Part shown: piece after piece, positions 21,779 to 32,520 of the stretch
Layout of the letters: each line of letters begins with the position of its first letter
Position numbering within the stretch: the first letter of the stretch is position 1
From: Alisma plantago-aquatica
Taxonomy: Eukaryota > Streptophyta > Magnoliopsida > Alismatales > Alismataceae
Direction: 5' to 3'
Assembly (NCBI GenBank): GCA_963693085.1
Contig: OY856409.1
Coordinates: 1,168,975,749-1,169,039,748 of the forward strand
DNA length: 64,000 bases
The notes under the pieces: generated by a model
Told to the model about the DNA's origin: nothing
The model's input: the letters and a program-made list of their open reading frames with translations, nothing else
Databases searched by the model: none
Program-made: the position numbers and the translations under genes

Positions 21779-24700
21779 TGTAACATCCCTAATTTTAAGA
21801 GTAAAATAAAACATTTTATGTAGTTTTCTTTAAATAATATTTTGTTAAGATCCATAATGCAATTTGCCCAAATTAGTTTTATTCGAGGATTTTAATACAA
21901 AGAGAAATAATAAAGGGCTCCAAATAAGTTTTTCCTTTATTTTTAAATGTGTTGTAGATAATTGTGTAATAATGGTAATATGCTTATCCTGGTTTCTTTT
22001 TATTAAATAAGTCAAAAGGGAATGAAAGAGAAAGAGAAAGAGAAAGAGAAGGAATAAATAAATTCGAAATTTGAATCTTTGGGATAACAAGTATGCCTTC
22101 CTCTGATATATTTCAAAATAAAACCCCCTAAAATTCATTTTCTCTCTCCTCCAAATAAAGCACATAAAAGGGAAAGAAAGAGGTGTTGAATGACTTTTAA
22201 GAAGTTGATAATGTCTATCTCGTAATTTGGAATAAGGAATCTCAACAAAAACTTTTATATCAATTATTTAATTAGTTTATGCTTTTAAATTAAGAAAGAG
22301 TGACAAAAATTGAAAATATAGACTTAACGTTCAAGGAACCAAAATCTAATTGATTAGGAACGTTCTAGACCATTTAATTAGTCAATGGTCCAAATTTGGA
22401 CTCATTTGGAGTTTATTTGACCCTCCAATTAAATTAGGAAAGTTTTGTATTTAATTTGATTGAATTTGCTTTCAATGCACCCGTTTTCCCTATAGTCCCG
22501 GGATTTAATCCCTGTCACGCCCTTCCTCTTCTTTTCCTTATACGCGCGCCCTTTTCTGGCCTCACGATCCTGATTTGACGGCAGCCAGCTCATCCTCTAC
22601 CTCCCGCCTGATTAGGCAACAGAGACGCCGACCCAGTGATTTATTCCCCGACAGTTTTCTCGCTCGTTACTTGATCTCTGCTCGCGATTTCTTCTCCCTC
22701 GAATCCGCTTCACTCTTGCGCATCTTCCGAACCCTAGAACTCCCTCTCTCGTGGAGTATATAGGAAATGCCCATTAGGGCCAACGCTGCTCTCCCCGCCG
22801 TTTTGCGCAGCCGCCACCATCACCCTCCCCACTGCCAGGCTAGGTCCCCAAGAGAACCGCTGGCCTCCGTAGTTCCCTCCCCCACCTTCAATTGCATCTC
22901 CAAACCCCCGAGGTTCCCCAATCTACTCAAGGTGCCATCTCCGGCGTCCTCGACTTTGCCTGACCTCCTCTATCCACCTCAGCTCAATTACACGTTCGGT
23001 AAGCATCCACGCAGACTCTTCTATGTTTTCCTACCGCCAGTGTTCCTCGTGATGCCCCTCATCGTCGTACCCTGTAAAGGCCAGTATAGGGGTTCGCCGG
23101 CGCCAGTCCTCTCGGCATTTTAGTGCATCTCCGGCCTCTTTTCTTCATCGCCTGACTTCGGTAGGTGCAAGGGAGTGTTTATCTGTCCTTAGTTTATCTT
23201 TTTCTTGCTCGTGGCTTCGTGCCCAATTATGGGGTCGTTTCCCCTGTTCTTCTGTGTCCTCCGCTCCTTTCACGGTCCATTGGCTTTTGTCTCAAGCAAC
23301 GGATACCCCCGAACTCGCTCGTTGTCTCGCGAACCCTTTCGCCTAGTTTCTTGCTTCCTTGACAACTTTTGTCGAGGTACTATCCTGGTGGTGATCATCG
23401 GTCATGGCTGAAACCTGACCTAGAGCTCCTCTAGTCGCCGGGCCCCAAGGCATGGCTCTCTGGCCTCAGTTTGGATCTAGAAAGCTGCCCAGATTTGTGG
23501 GTTCTCAAAATGGGTCGCCCTCAATGAGCTCTGATCGGAGAACCGATCTCCAGGTACCTGTGTTCTTCGTAGGGCCAAGGGGAAAAATAGGGTGAAGAAT
23601 CCAGGTCTCAAAAAGACCTAGATGCCCCCGGTGGTTTTGATAAATTGAGTAACGTCGTAGGGGTATTTTCGGGTTTCCACCCCTTTTATTTTCGTTTGAC
23701 CACTTATCCACCTGGGCGAGACCGCGCCTATGTGGCGAGCTCCCATTGGCCCATGTGGCATATTTCTAATTTCTGATTGGCCCACTTTCATTAATTCATA
23801 ATAAATCGCTTGATGCTCAGAAAAATGAGCAAAAATATGATTTGGAAAGGATTTTTCGAGAGGAATCCGAATATGTGGTTTTCAGAGTCTGATTTTGAAT
23901 CGCCAAACGTTGGTTTGATAGGAAATGGAATTTAGGGTTTTATTTGGTGAATAAAATGTATAATAAAGTGAGATTTGTTGCAAACAGGATAATTAGGGTT
24001 CTTTAGACCCACTGAGTGGTTAGGACTCACTCAACCTAGGAAGAGAGAGAGTTCATTCTCCAAGTGAAAAAGTAAGTGGTCCATGCAATTAAACATATAA
24101 TTATCTTGTTTTGAATTATTATGCATGTATGGATTTCAATGGATGCCATGATTATGTTATTTACTGTTCTTAATTGCTAAAGTCAGTAAAGTTGAGATAA
24201 ATTGAATTGCATATTATGTATAGTATTATTTTTATGGATCTTAATGATAAAGTTACAAATGAAGTTAAATGTAAAGATAAGAACATTAAGAGAAAGAGAA
24301 TGATAAAATGAAGCTTATATAAGTACCTCATAAGAGAAGAGGCACTTCGGTGCATAAGAGAAGAGGCACTTCGGTGCAACCTAAGAGGCACTTCGGTACA
24401 TAAGAGAAGAGGCACATTTGTGCAACCCGAGGTTACTTATATAGGTTAAGATAAAATAAATTGATCTAAAAGAAAATGCATGTCTTTTCAATGTTTAATG
24501 TTAATGCTTATTTTCAGTTTTCAAGTTTTTCTTATATTATAACATGTTCAATCCACTTACCATTTGTTTGATGCACGGCTGGGGGCGTGATGCCCATAGG
24601 TTGGAAGCTAGCTAAGGAGGGAATTCCATCTAAGGAGGAAACCCTAGCTCAGGGACCTGCAAGGAGAAGGGCTTTGGTGGGGTGCCAACCATACCCAGTT

Positions 24701-24936
24701 TATAGATCTTTTTCCTTTTTCCATATGTATGCACATGTAAACTTTGTTAAGGTTTGAGAATGAGAAATTGTAATCTTGATCCTGTGATGGTTTATTTAAA
24801 CTCTATTTTGTGCAATGAATATCATGGTTGTGATAATCCCTCCCTGAAATGCCAAGTACCCCACATTATGGATAATGTTGGGGATTAGGCTGTGCTTCCG
24901 CTGGTTATATATGTAACCCTAGGGAGGGGTGTTACA
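21779..24936 (+). mobile_element. LTR3 of the Gag-only array (3158 bp)
   Basis: Same ends and layout. TATA candidate at 22757, donor-like GTAAGC at 22999, 24-bp repeat at 24329-24425. It groups with LTR2 at the central diagnostic sites, but shares CCGCTGGTT with LTR4 near its right end, where LTR1 and LTR2 have CCGTTGGTT. Confidence 0.9.
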
Positions 24937-24940
24937 ATAA

Positions 24941-24953
24941 TGGTATCAGAGCC
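24941..24953 (+). other. Primer binding site 3, initiator tRNA-Met
   Basis: TGGTATCAGAGCC, intact, 4 bases after LTR3. Confidence 0.9.
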
Positions 24954-25016
24954 AAAATATGGTTGGCCACCAGGATTTTCTCATGATCTCATGTAGTTTA
25001 TGTCTTTTTCACAGTG

Positions 25017-26066
25017 ATGGCTCCTAAGAAGAAAGGTGAGAGCGGAAAGGTAGCCATGGATGGAGATGAAGGTGAATCTGTTAGCATAGGAGAACAACGA
25101 GGATCTCCACATCATGAAACCCCCATGGTCCCCTTTGACGTCCTTGTTAGAGCCCTAGCCACTGCCATGGGAAGAGGAGAAGGACAAACGAACAACCCTA
25201 GGGTCAACCCCGAGCTTTCCCTAGTTGACTTTTTGAAGATCAAGCCTGACTCCTTTGCTGGAGAAGAAGAGGTGGACGTGGTGGGAAAAGCTGAGAGCTG
25301 GATGCAGCACATGGAACATTGCTTCCGTGACCTAGACTGCCCCAACCACTCCAAGGTCCATTTTGGGACGCATATGCTGAAGGGTTCTTCTAGGACTTGG
25401 TGGGAGAACCTACTAGGTTCTCGTGAAGCTGATGCTCCTCCATTCACATGGGATGAATTTTCTGAAGCCTTCAAAAACCACTACATATCTGAGGCCATGA
25501 TCGAGAAGAAGGAGGAAGAATTTCAGAACCTACGTCAACATGGTGACATGACGGTCACCCAATATGCGATGAAGTTCCGGATCCTGCAGAAGTACGGCTA
25601 CGACTATGATGAAAGTCGCAAGACCAAGAAGTTCATTCGAGGTCTCAAGCCAGACCTTAGCTTTGCCTTGGCAGGACATGGGCACCGCACACTCCAGAGT
25701 GCCCTAGATGCTGCCCTAGAGTTAGAGGATCATCCAGGAAGAGCTTGGAAGAAGGAGAGTCATCACAACAACCACAACTCCAATCACCACAACGATAAGA
25801 AAAGAAAGGCGCCGGTTGAAGCTGTTCCAAACCAACATGCAAACCAGGATGGGAAGACCCAATGTGCTAAGTGTTCCAAATATCACCTAGGTGAATGTAG
25901 GTTTGGAACAGGTGTTTGCTATGTGTGTGGCGAGAAAGGCCACATTAGACCTAACTGCCCCAAATTTCAAAAGAAGGAGCCTAATGTCAACCAAGCACCT
26001 AAGGAAAAGAGACATGCTAGAGTCTTTGCTATGGTAGATGATAGTGAAGATGATAAGACCGAGTAG
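25017..26066 (+). CDS. gag: Gag polyprotein copy 3 (Ty3/Gypsy-type, intact)
   Basis: 349 residues, start MAPKKKG at 25017, stop TAG at 26064-26066. Same domain order as copy 1: Gag fold, His/Asn-rich basic linker, atypical CAKCSKYHLGEC, then a complete knuckle CYVCGEKGHIRPNC. Differences from copy 1 are a handful of substitutions, including KGSSRTWW for KGASRTWW, EEEFQNL for EEEFRNL, CYVCG for CYACG and MVDDSEDD for MVDYSEDD. No frameshifts or stops, so it could still be translated. No enzymatic partner is encoded nearby, so any mobility would depend on an autonomous relative. Confidence 0.93.
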   Translation: MAPKKKGESGKVAMDGDEGESVSIGEQRGSPHHETPMVPFDVLVRALATAMGRGEGQTNNPRVNPELSLVDFLKIKPDSFAGEEEVDVVGKAESWMQHMEHCFRDLDCPNHSKVHFGTHMLKGSSRTWWENLLGSREADAPPFTWDEFSEAFKNHYISEAMIEKKEEEFQNLRQHGDMTVTQYAMKFRILQKYGYDYDESRKTKKFIRGLKPDLSFALAGHGHRTLQSALDAALELEDHPGRAWKKESHHNNHNSNHHNDKKRKAPVEAVPNQHANQDGKTQCAKCSKYHLGECRFGTGVCYVCGEKGHIRPNCPKFQKKEPNVNQAPKEKRHARVFAMVDDSEDDKTE

Positions 26067-26242
26067 AGTCTAGTAGTATAGTTCCTTTCCTTTCAAAGCT
26101 TTATCTTTCATGCAATGTATGGAACTAAGGTTTTACATGGTAATGAGAATATATCAATGCTTTATGTTAAAAATATGAAAATTCCTAAGGTGGGTAGCCT
26201 AGCGAAATTTCGAGGACGAAATTTTATTAAGGTGGGTAGTAA
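26067..26242 (+). other. 3' interior remnant and polypurine tract 3
   Basis: Pol-tail trace GAAATTTCGAGGACGAAATTT and AAGGTGGGTAGTAA directly before LTR4. Confidence 0.75.
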
Positions 26243-29200
26243 TGTAACATCCCTAATTTTAAGAGTAAAATAAAACATTTTATGTAGTTTTCTTTAAATA
26301 ATATTTTGTTAAGATCCATAATGCAATTTGCCCAAATTAGTTTTATTCGAGGATTTTAATACAAAGAGAAATAATAAAGGGCTCCAAATAAGTTTCTCCT
26401 TTATTTTTAAATGTGTTGTAGATAATTGTGTAATAATGGTAATATGCTTATCCTGGTTTCTTTTTATTAAATAAGTCAAAAGGGAATGAAAGAGAAAGAG
26501 AAAGAGAAAGAGAAGGAATAAATAAATTCGAAATTTGAATCTTTGGGATAACAAGTATGCCTTTCTCTGATATATTTCAAAATAAAACCCCCTAAAGTTC
26601 ATTTTCTCTCTCCTCCAAATAAAGCACATAAAAGGGAAAGAAAGAGGTGTTGAATGACTTTTAAGAAGTTGATAATGTCTATCTCGTAATTTGGAATAAG
26701 GAATCTCAACAAAAACTTTTATATCAATTATTTAATTAGTTTATGCTTTTAAATTAAGAAAGAGTGACAAAAATTGAAAATATAGACTTAACGTTCAAGG
26801 AACCAAAATCTAATTGATTAGGAACGTTCTAGACCATTTAATTAGTCAATGGTCCAAATTTGGACTCATTTGGAGTTTATTTGACCCTCCAATTAAATTA
26901 GGAAAGTTTTGTATTTAATTTGATTGAATTTGCTTTCAATGCACCCGTTTTCCCTATAGTCCCGGGATTTAATCCCTGTCACGCCCTTCCTCTTCTTTTC
27001 CTTATACGCGTGCCCTTTTCTGGCCTCACGATCCTGATTTGACGGCAGCCGGCTCATCCTCTACCTCCCGCCTGATTAGGCAACAGAGACGCCGACCCAG
27101 TCATTTATTCCCCGACAGTTTTCTCGCTCGTTACTTGATCTCTGCTCGCGATTTCTTCTCCCTCGAATCCGCCTCACTCTTACGCATCTTCCGAACCCTA
27201 GAACTCCCTCTCTCGTGGAGTATATAGGAAATGCCCATTAGGGCCAACGCTGCTCTCCCCGCCATTTTGCGCAGCCGCCACCATCACCCTCCCCACTGCC
27301 AGGCTAGGTCCCCAAGAGAACCGCCGGCCTCCGTAGTTCCCTCCCCCACCTTCAATTGCATCTCCAAACCCCCGAGGTTCCCCAACCTACTCGAGGTGCC
27401 ATCTCCGGCGTCCTTGACTTTGTCCGACCTCCTCTATCCACCTCATCTCAATTACACGTTCGGTAAGCATCCACGCAGACTCTTCTACGTTTTCCTACCG
27501 CCAGTGTTCCTCGTGATGCCCCTCATCGCCGTACCCTGTAAAGGCCAGTATAGGGGTTCGCCGGCGCCAGTCCTCTCGGAATTTTAGTGCATCTCCGGCC
27601 TCTTGTCTTCATCGCCTGACTTCGGTAGGTGCAAGGGAGTGTTTATCTGTCCTTAGTTTATCTTTTTCTTGCTCGTGGCTTCGTGCCCAATTATGGGGTC
27701 GTTTCCCCTGTTCTTCTGTGTCCTCCGCTCCTTTCACGGTCCATTGGCTTTTGTCTCAAGCAACGGATACCCCCGAACTCACTCGTTGTCTCGCGAACCC
27801 TTTCGCCTAGTTTCTTGCTTCCTTGATGACTTTTGTCGAGGTACTATCCTGGTGGTGATCATCGGTCATGGCTGAAACCTGACCTAGAGCTCCTCTAGTC
27901 GCCGGGCCCCAAGGCATGGCTCTCTGGCCTCGGTTTGGATCTGGAAAGCTGCCCAGATTTGTGGGTTCTCAAAATGGGTCGCCCTCCATGAGCTCTGATC
28001 GGAGAACCGATCTCCAGGTACATGTGTTCTTCGTTGGGCCAAGGGGAAAAACAGGGTGAAGAATCCAGGTCTCAAAAAGACCTAGATGCCCCCGGTGGTT
28101 TTGATCAATCGAGTAACGTCGTAGGGGTATTTTCGGGTTTCCACCCCTTTTATTTTTGTTTGACCACTTATCCACCTGGGCGAGACCGCGCCTATGTGGC
28201 GGGCTCCCATTGGTCCATGTGGCATATTTCTGATTGGCCCACTTTCATTAATTCATAATAAATCGCTTGATGCTCAGAAAAATGAGAAAAAATATGATTT
28301 GGAAAGGATTTTTTGAGAGGAATCCGAATATGTGGTTTTCAGAGTCTGATTTTGAATCGCCAAATGTTGGTTTGATAGGAAATGGAATTTATGGTTTTAT
28401 TTGGTGAATAAAATGTATAATAATGTGAGATTTGTTGCAAACAGGATAATTAGGGTTCTTTAGACCCACTGAGTGGTTAGGACTCACTCAACCTAGGAAG
28501 AGAGAGAGTTCATTCTCCAAGTGAAAAAGTAAGTGGTCCATGCAATTGAACATATAATTATCTTGTTTTGAATTATTATGCATGTATGGATTTCAATGGA
28601 TGCCATGATTATGTTATTTACTGTTCTTAATTGCTAAAGTCAGTAAAGTTGAGATAAATTGAATTGCATATTATGTATAGTATCATTTTCATGGATCTTA
28701 ATGATAAAGTTACAAATGAAGTTAAATGTAAAGATAAGAACATTAAGAGAAAGAGAATGATAAAATGAAGCTTATATAAGTACCTCATAAGAGAAGAGGC
28801 ACTTCGGTGCATAAGAGAAGAGGCACTTCGGTGCAACCTAAGAGGCACTTCGGTGCATAAGAGAAGAGGCACATTTGTGCAACCCGAGGTTACTTATATA
28901 GGTTAAGATAAAAGAAATTGATCTAAAAGAAAATGCATGTCTTTTCAATGTTTAATGTTAATGCTTATTTTCAGTTTTCAAGTTTTTCTTATATTATAAC
29001 ATGTTCAATCCACTTACCATTTGTTTGATGCATGGCTGGGGGCGTGATGCCCATAGGTTGGAAGCTAGCTAAGGAGGGAAGTCCATCTAAGGAGGAAACC
29101 CTAGCTCAGGGACCTGCAAGGAGAAGGGCTTTGGTGGGGTGCCAACCATACCCAGTTTATAGATCTTTTTCCTTTTTCCATATGTATGCACATGTAAACT

Positions 29201-29393
29201 TTGTTAAGGTTTGAGAATGAGAAATTGTAATCTTGATCCTGTGATGGTTTATTTAAACTCTATTTTGTGCAATGAATATCATGGTTGTGATAATCCCTCC
29301 CTGAAATGCCAAGTACCCCACATTATGGATAATGTTGGGGATTAGGCTGTGCTTCCGCTGGTTATATATGTAACCCTAGGGAGGGGTGTTACA
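26243..29393 (+). mobile_element. LTR4, terminal LTR of the Gag-only array (3151 bp)
   Basis: Same ends. TATA candidate at 27221, donor-like GTAAGC at 27463, 24-bp repeat at 28786-28882. It lacks a few bases near 28230, where the AATTTCTGATTGG context seen in the others is shortened. No primer site follows; Copia gag resumes at once. It carries the LTR1-type bases at the central diagnostic sites. Confidence 0.9.
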
Positions 29394-29398
29394 AGGAC
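29394..29398. repeat. Right target site duplication of the tandem Gag-only element
   Basis: AGGAC, matching the left AGGAT at 12815-12819 in 4 of 5 positions. It belongs to the Copia gag reading frame that resumes here. Confidence 0.75.
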
Positions 29399-29650
29399 AA
29401 ACCCAAATCTGTGATGATGATCAATAGAGGGAAGTTCAAGGGCAAAGGAAAAGCTAAGAAGAGTTCTAAAGGCAGCTAGAAACCAAAGTCTTCTACATTG
29501 AAAGCTAAGGGAGGAGCGAATAAGGAGGGAAAGTGCCACCACTTTCACCAGCCTAGATGCTAGAAAAGGTAGTATCCTATTTATATAGAGGATCTTAGGA
29601 AGAATAAGGATATAGAGATCTCCACTTCAGAACCCAAGAAGAAGTAAGCT
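29394..29650 (+). pseudogene. Copia gag, second part with degenerate zinc knuckle
   Basis: Continues the gag broken at 12819: KPKSVMMINRGKFKGKGKAKK, a basic Ser/Lys stretch, then KCHHFHQPRC followed by a stop. This is a damaged version of the Copia CCHC knuckle, with Cys, His and Cys retained. The following EDLRKNK...ISTSEPKKK matches the usual Gag end. It has in-frame stops and is not translatable. Confidence 0.85.
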
Positions 29651-30780
29651 AGAATTAAGTAGAGCAAGGGTTGTTACCACTATAGTTGGAATCTATCATT
29701 CATGGACATGTAATAGAATTAGTGAATTGTTATTATGTACCTAACATTAATGAAAAACATGATGTATCTTGTATGGACAAGAATATTGTGAATATTTTAT
29801 GTTTTGTTTCAAAAGATAAGATATTATAAGGCAATTCCCTATGTCTCATAGTCTATACTTGATAGTTCTGAAGACAAATATGTATATACTAAGTGACTTG
29901 GTGACTCAAACAATGAATACCTATAGATTGTCATCTAGAGAAGATAAAAGAGAAATGCATTTCTAGAATCCATAATGATGGTTGTCTAGATGCTTTTGGT
30001 TTTTTAACGAATAGAGACATGCAAGTATCATTTGTTGGGCAATATGACAAAAGTACCTTTCACTAGATGTAGTGGGAGAGCAAGCATTCTATTTGGGATC
30101 ATACATACGGATGTACATAAGACCTTTTAGAAAATTTAGAGATGATTACTAATACCTCATTATATATATTGATTATCTCAGAAGATATGGTAATTAGTAT
30201 TTAATACAATACAAGTATGAATCTATTGAAGTTTTCAAGGAGATCATGAATGAAGTACATAACCCACTTGGTATAACTATTAAAACAATTTGATATGATT
30301 GATGTGGAAATATTTTAACCAAGAGTTTGAGGACCTTTTGGGAGACCATGATACTGTATAATGATGAACTCCACCTGAAACACAATGATAGTGTATCATG
30401 ATAGTGTATCAGAAAGAAGGAATGGCACCCAGATAGTCATGGTGTGATTATCAATGCATATAGCAAATCTTACAATTTCTTTTTTGGCGCATGTTTTACA
30501 CTAAAACAATGTACCATCTAAAATGGTTCAAAATACATCATATGAGATATAGCATGGGAGGTGTCTTGATGTGTCTTTATAAAGATTAGGACTGAAAGCT
30601 TATATAAGAAAATTGTTTCATAATAATATTTGTTCACAAATGACATAAACGTTATTTTGTTGAATACTACTTTTATATTCCAATCCGACAACAAAAATGT
30701 TTGTTTTGAGGATGGTTGTATTCCTATAGGGAATTTAATTCCAAAGAGATCAGTGGGAGAAAAGTAGAACTCAAAAAGTT
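29651..30780 (+). pseudogene. Copia protease and integrase remnants
   Basis: Heavily broken. Short matches to Copia pol are spread over all frames, and the stretch around 30365-30780 is shared with the minus-strand Copia integrase remnants (AACTCCACCTGA near 30366, the AATACTACTTTTAT...CCAATCC block near 30664, and GGGAGAAAAGTAGAACTCAAAA near 30747). No catalytic triad can be read in one frame. About 1.1 kb suits a shortened protease-integrase region. Confidence 0.65.
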
Positions 30781-32520
30781 CAAGATCAACAACAAAACAT
30801 TGAACCTAAAGAGGTATAGAAGAAATAAGTATAATCACAAATTGTTGTGGAATGTCAAGTTCCTTATGTAACATAAAGCCTCATAGTTCTAGTAGAACAC
30901 GCCTTGAGTTTGAAAGATTAGGATATCTTGTAACTCAAAAAAATGGTAGTTTGGTCATAGATGATGAGCCAACAACCTACCCAGAAGCTATTGAGGGACC
31001 AGAGTATGAGAAATGGCTTGAAGCCATTCTATCCAAGATGGACTCCATGCATACCAACAAGGTGTGACCTTGGTAGATTCACCTAAAGGGGTAAAACCCA
31101 TAGGGTACATCGGGTCTTTACGAAGAAGACCGACATGAATGGTAATGTAAATACCTATATAGACAGATTGATTGCAAAGCATTTCAAATAAGTTCAAAGT
31201 GTTGAACATGATGAAATTTTTTCACTAGCTACCATGGTTAAATCCATCAAGATCATGCTTGCCATTGCTGCTTCATATGACTATGAGATTTAGCAAATGG
31301 ATGTAAAATTGCATTCCTTAATAGGAATATTGTAGAGGATGTATGTGGGACACAACCTAAAAGGCTTTATAAATCTAATTGTTTACAAATAAAGTCTATA
31401 GGATACAAAGGTCAATCTATGAATTGAAGCAAGCATCTCAAAGCTAGAATCTACTATTTAACAAGATAGTCAAAGAGTTTGGCTTTAGTTAGAATGAAGA
31501 TGAAAACTTTGATTACAAGAATTTCATGGGAGCATATTTTTATTTTGCATAGTGATGGTGAATGACATCCTTGTCCTGCATATATTAAAATCTAGCAAGG
31601 AAGTACCTTCTCTATGAAGTGTTTAGGCAAAGCATCCTATATGATAGGAATCGAGATCTATAGATAGATCTAGAGAGATTTTTGACCTAAGTAAGAGCAT
31701 ACACATTGGCAAGATGCTAAAGGGGTTCAGCATACATGACTCAATGGGAGAAAATTTGTCCATGTTCCATGGAATTAGTTTCTCAAGAGCCTAGTATCAC
31801 ATTTCTTGTGAATAATGGGAAAACATGAGTAAGATGCCATATGAATTTGTAGTTGGATCTATCATGTATGCAATATTATGTACTCATCCCATTATCTCAT
31901 ATGTATTGGACATGATGAGAGGATATCATTCAAATTCCAGTGAAGGTCACTGGACTACCATAAAGAACATCCGTAAGTGTTGGAGAACCACTAAAAGGAT
32001 TGGTTCCTTAAGTTATGGTAATAAGGAAGAGTTGGGTATAAAAGGTTACACCTATGCAAGCTTCCAAAAAGACAAAGTAGATCGCAATCTAAGTTTGTGT
32101 TTGACCTTAAAACAATAACTATGAGCTAGAAAGGTTCTGAGCAATAGATAGTTGTTTAATTCTATAATAGACGGTGTATACCTTATTATTCTAAAAATAG
32201 TAGAGGAAACTTCATGGATCAAGAAGTTCATGTCGATGAACTTGTGGAAGGTTCCACCCATTGATGACATAGTAGAAATATTGTGAAAACAATGGAGCTA
32301 CTAGACAAGAAAGGCATCTCAGATAGCATACTATGACACTTTCATCTCATACCAGAGGTCATACAGCAAGGAGATGTGAAAACTTGCAATATACTGACTA
32401 GTAGCAAATGTTGCTGACCTGCTAACAAAGCACCAGTATGGTAGAAACATGATGGACATGCTAACATCACTGGAAATAAGATTCATAAGTGATTGGCTCT
32501 AAGTGCAAGTGGGAGTCTAT
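30781..32520 (+). pseudogene. Copia reverse transcriptase and RNase H, decayed
   Basis: Best segments are frame 30852-31067 (LVIDDEPTTYPEAIEGPEYEKW then the MDSMHTNKV start of RT) and frame 31825-32118 (MPYEFVVGSIMYAILCTHPI then YTYASFQKDKVDR), the typical end of RT and start of RNase H. NVADLLTKHQ near 32410 marks the RNase H C-terminus. Pol ends at about 32503, followed by AAGTGCAAGTGGGAG, the Copia polypurine tract, directly before the LTR at 32521. Many stops; inactive. Confidence 0.85.

Larger units (their letters stand above)
12820..29393 (+). mobile_element. Tandem Gag-only LTR retrotransposon (4 LTRs, 3 gag interiors)
   Basis: A 16.6-kb block built as LTR1-gag1-LTR2-gag2-LTR3-gag3-LTR4 with a period of 4465, 4494 and 4464 bp. 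Each LTR starts TGTAACAT(C/A)CC and ends GGGGTGTTACA. Each is followed, except the last, by an initiator tRNA-Met primer site, a Gypsy-type gag and a polypurine-like AAGGTGGGTAGTAA tract. No protease, reverse transcriptase, RNase H or integrase is found. A short trace of the usual Gypsy pol tail (GAAATTTCGAGGACGAAATTT) remains before the polypurine tract, which points to descent by pol deletion. It resembles the TR-GAG class of non-autonomous plant elements, here in tandem. It lies inside the gag of a plus-strand Copia. Confidence 0.92.
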
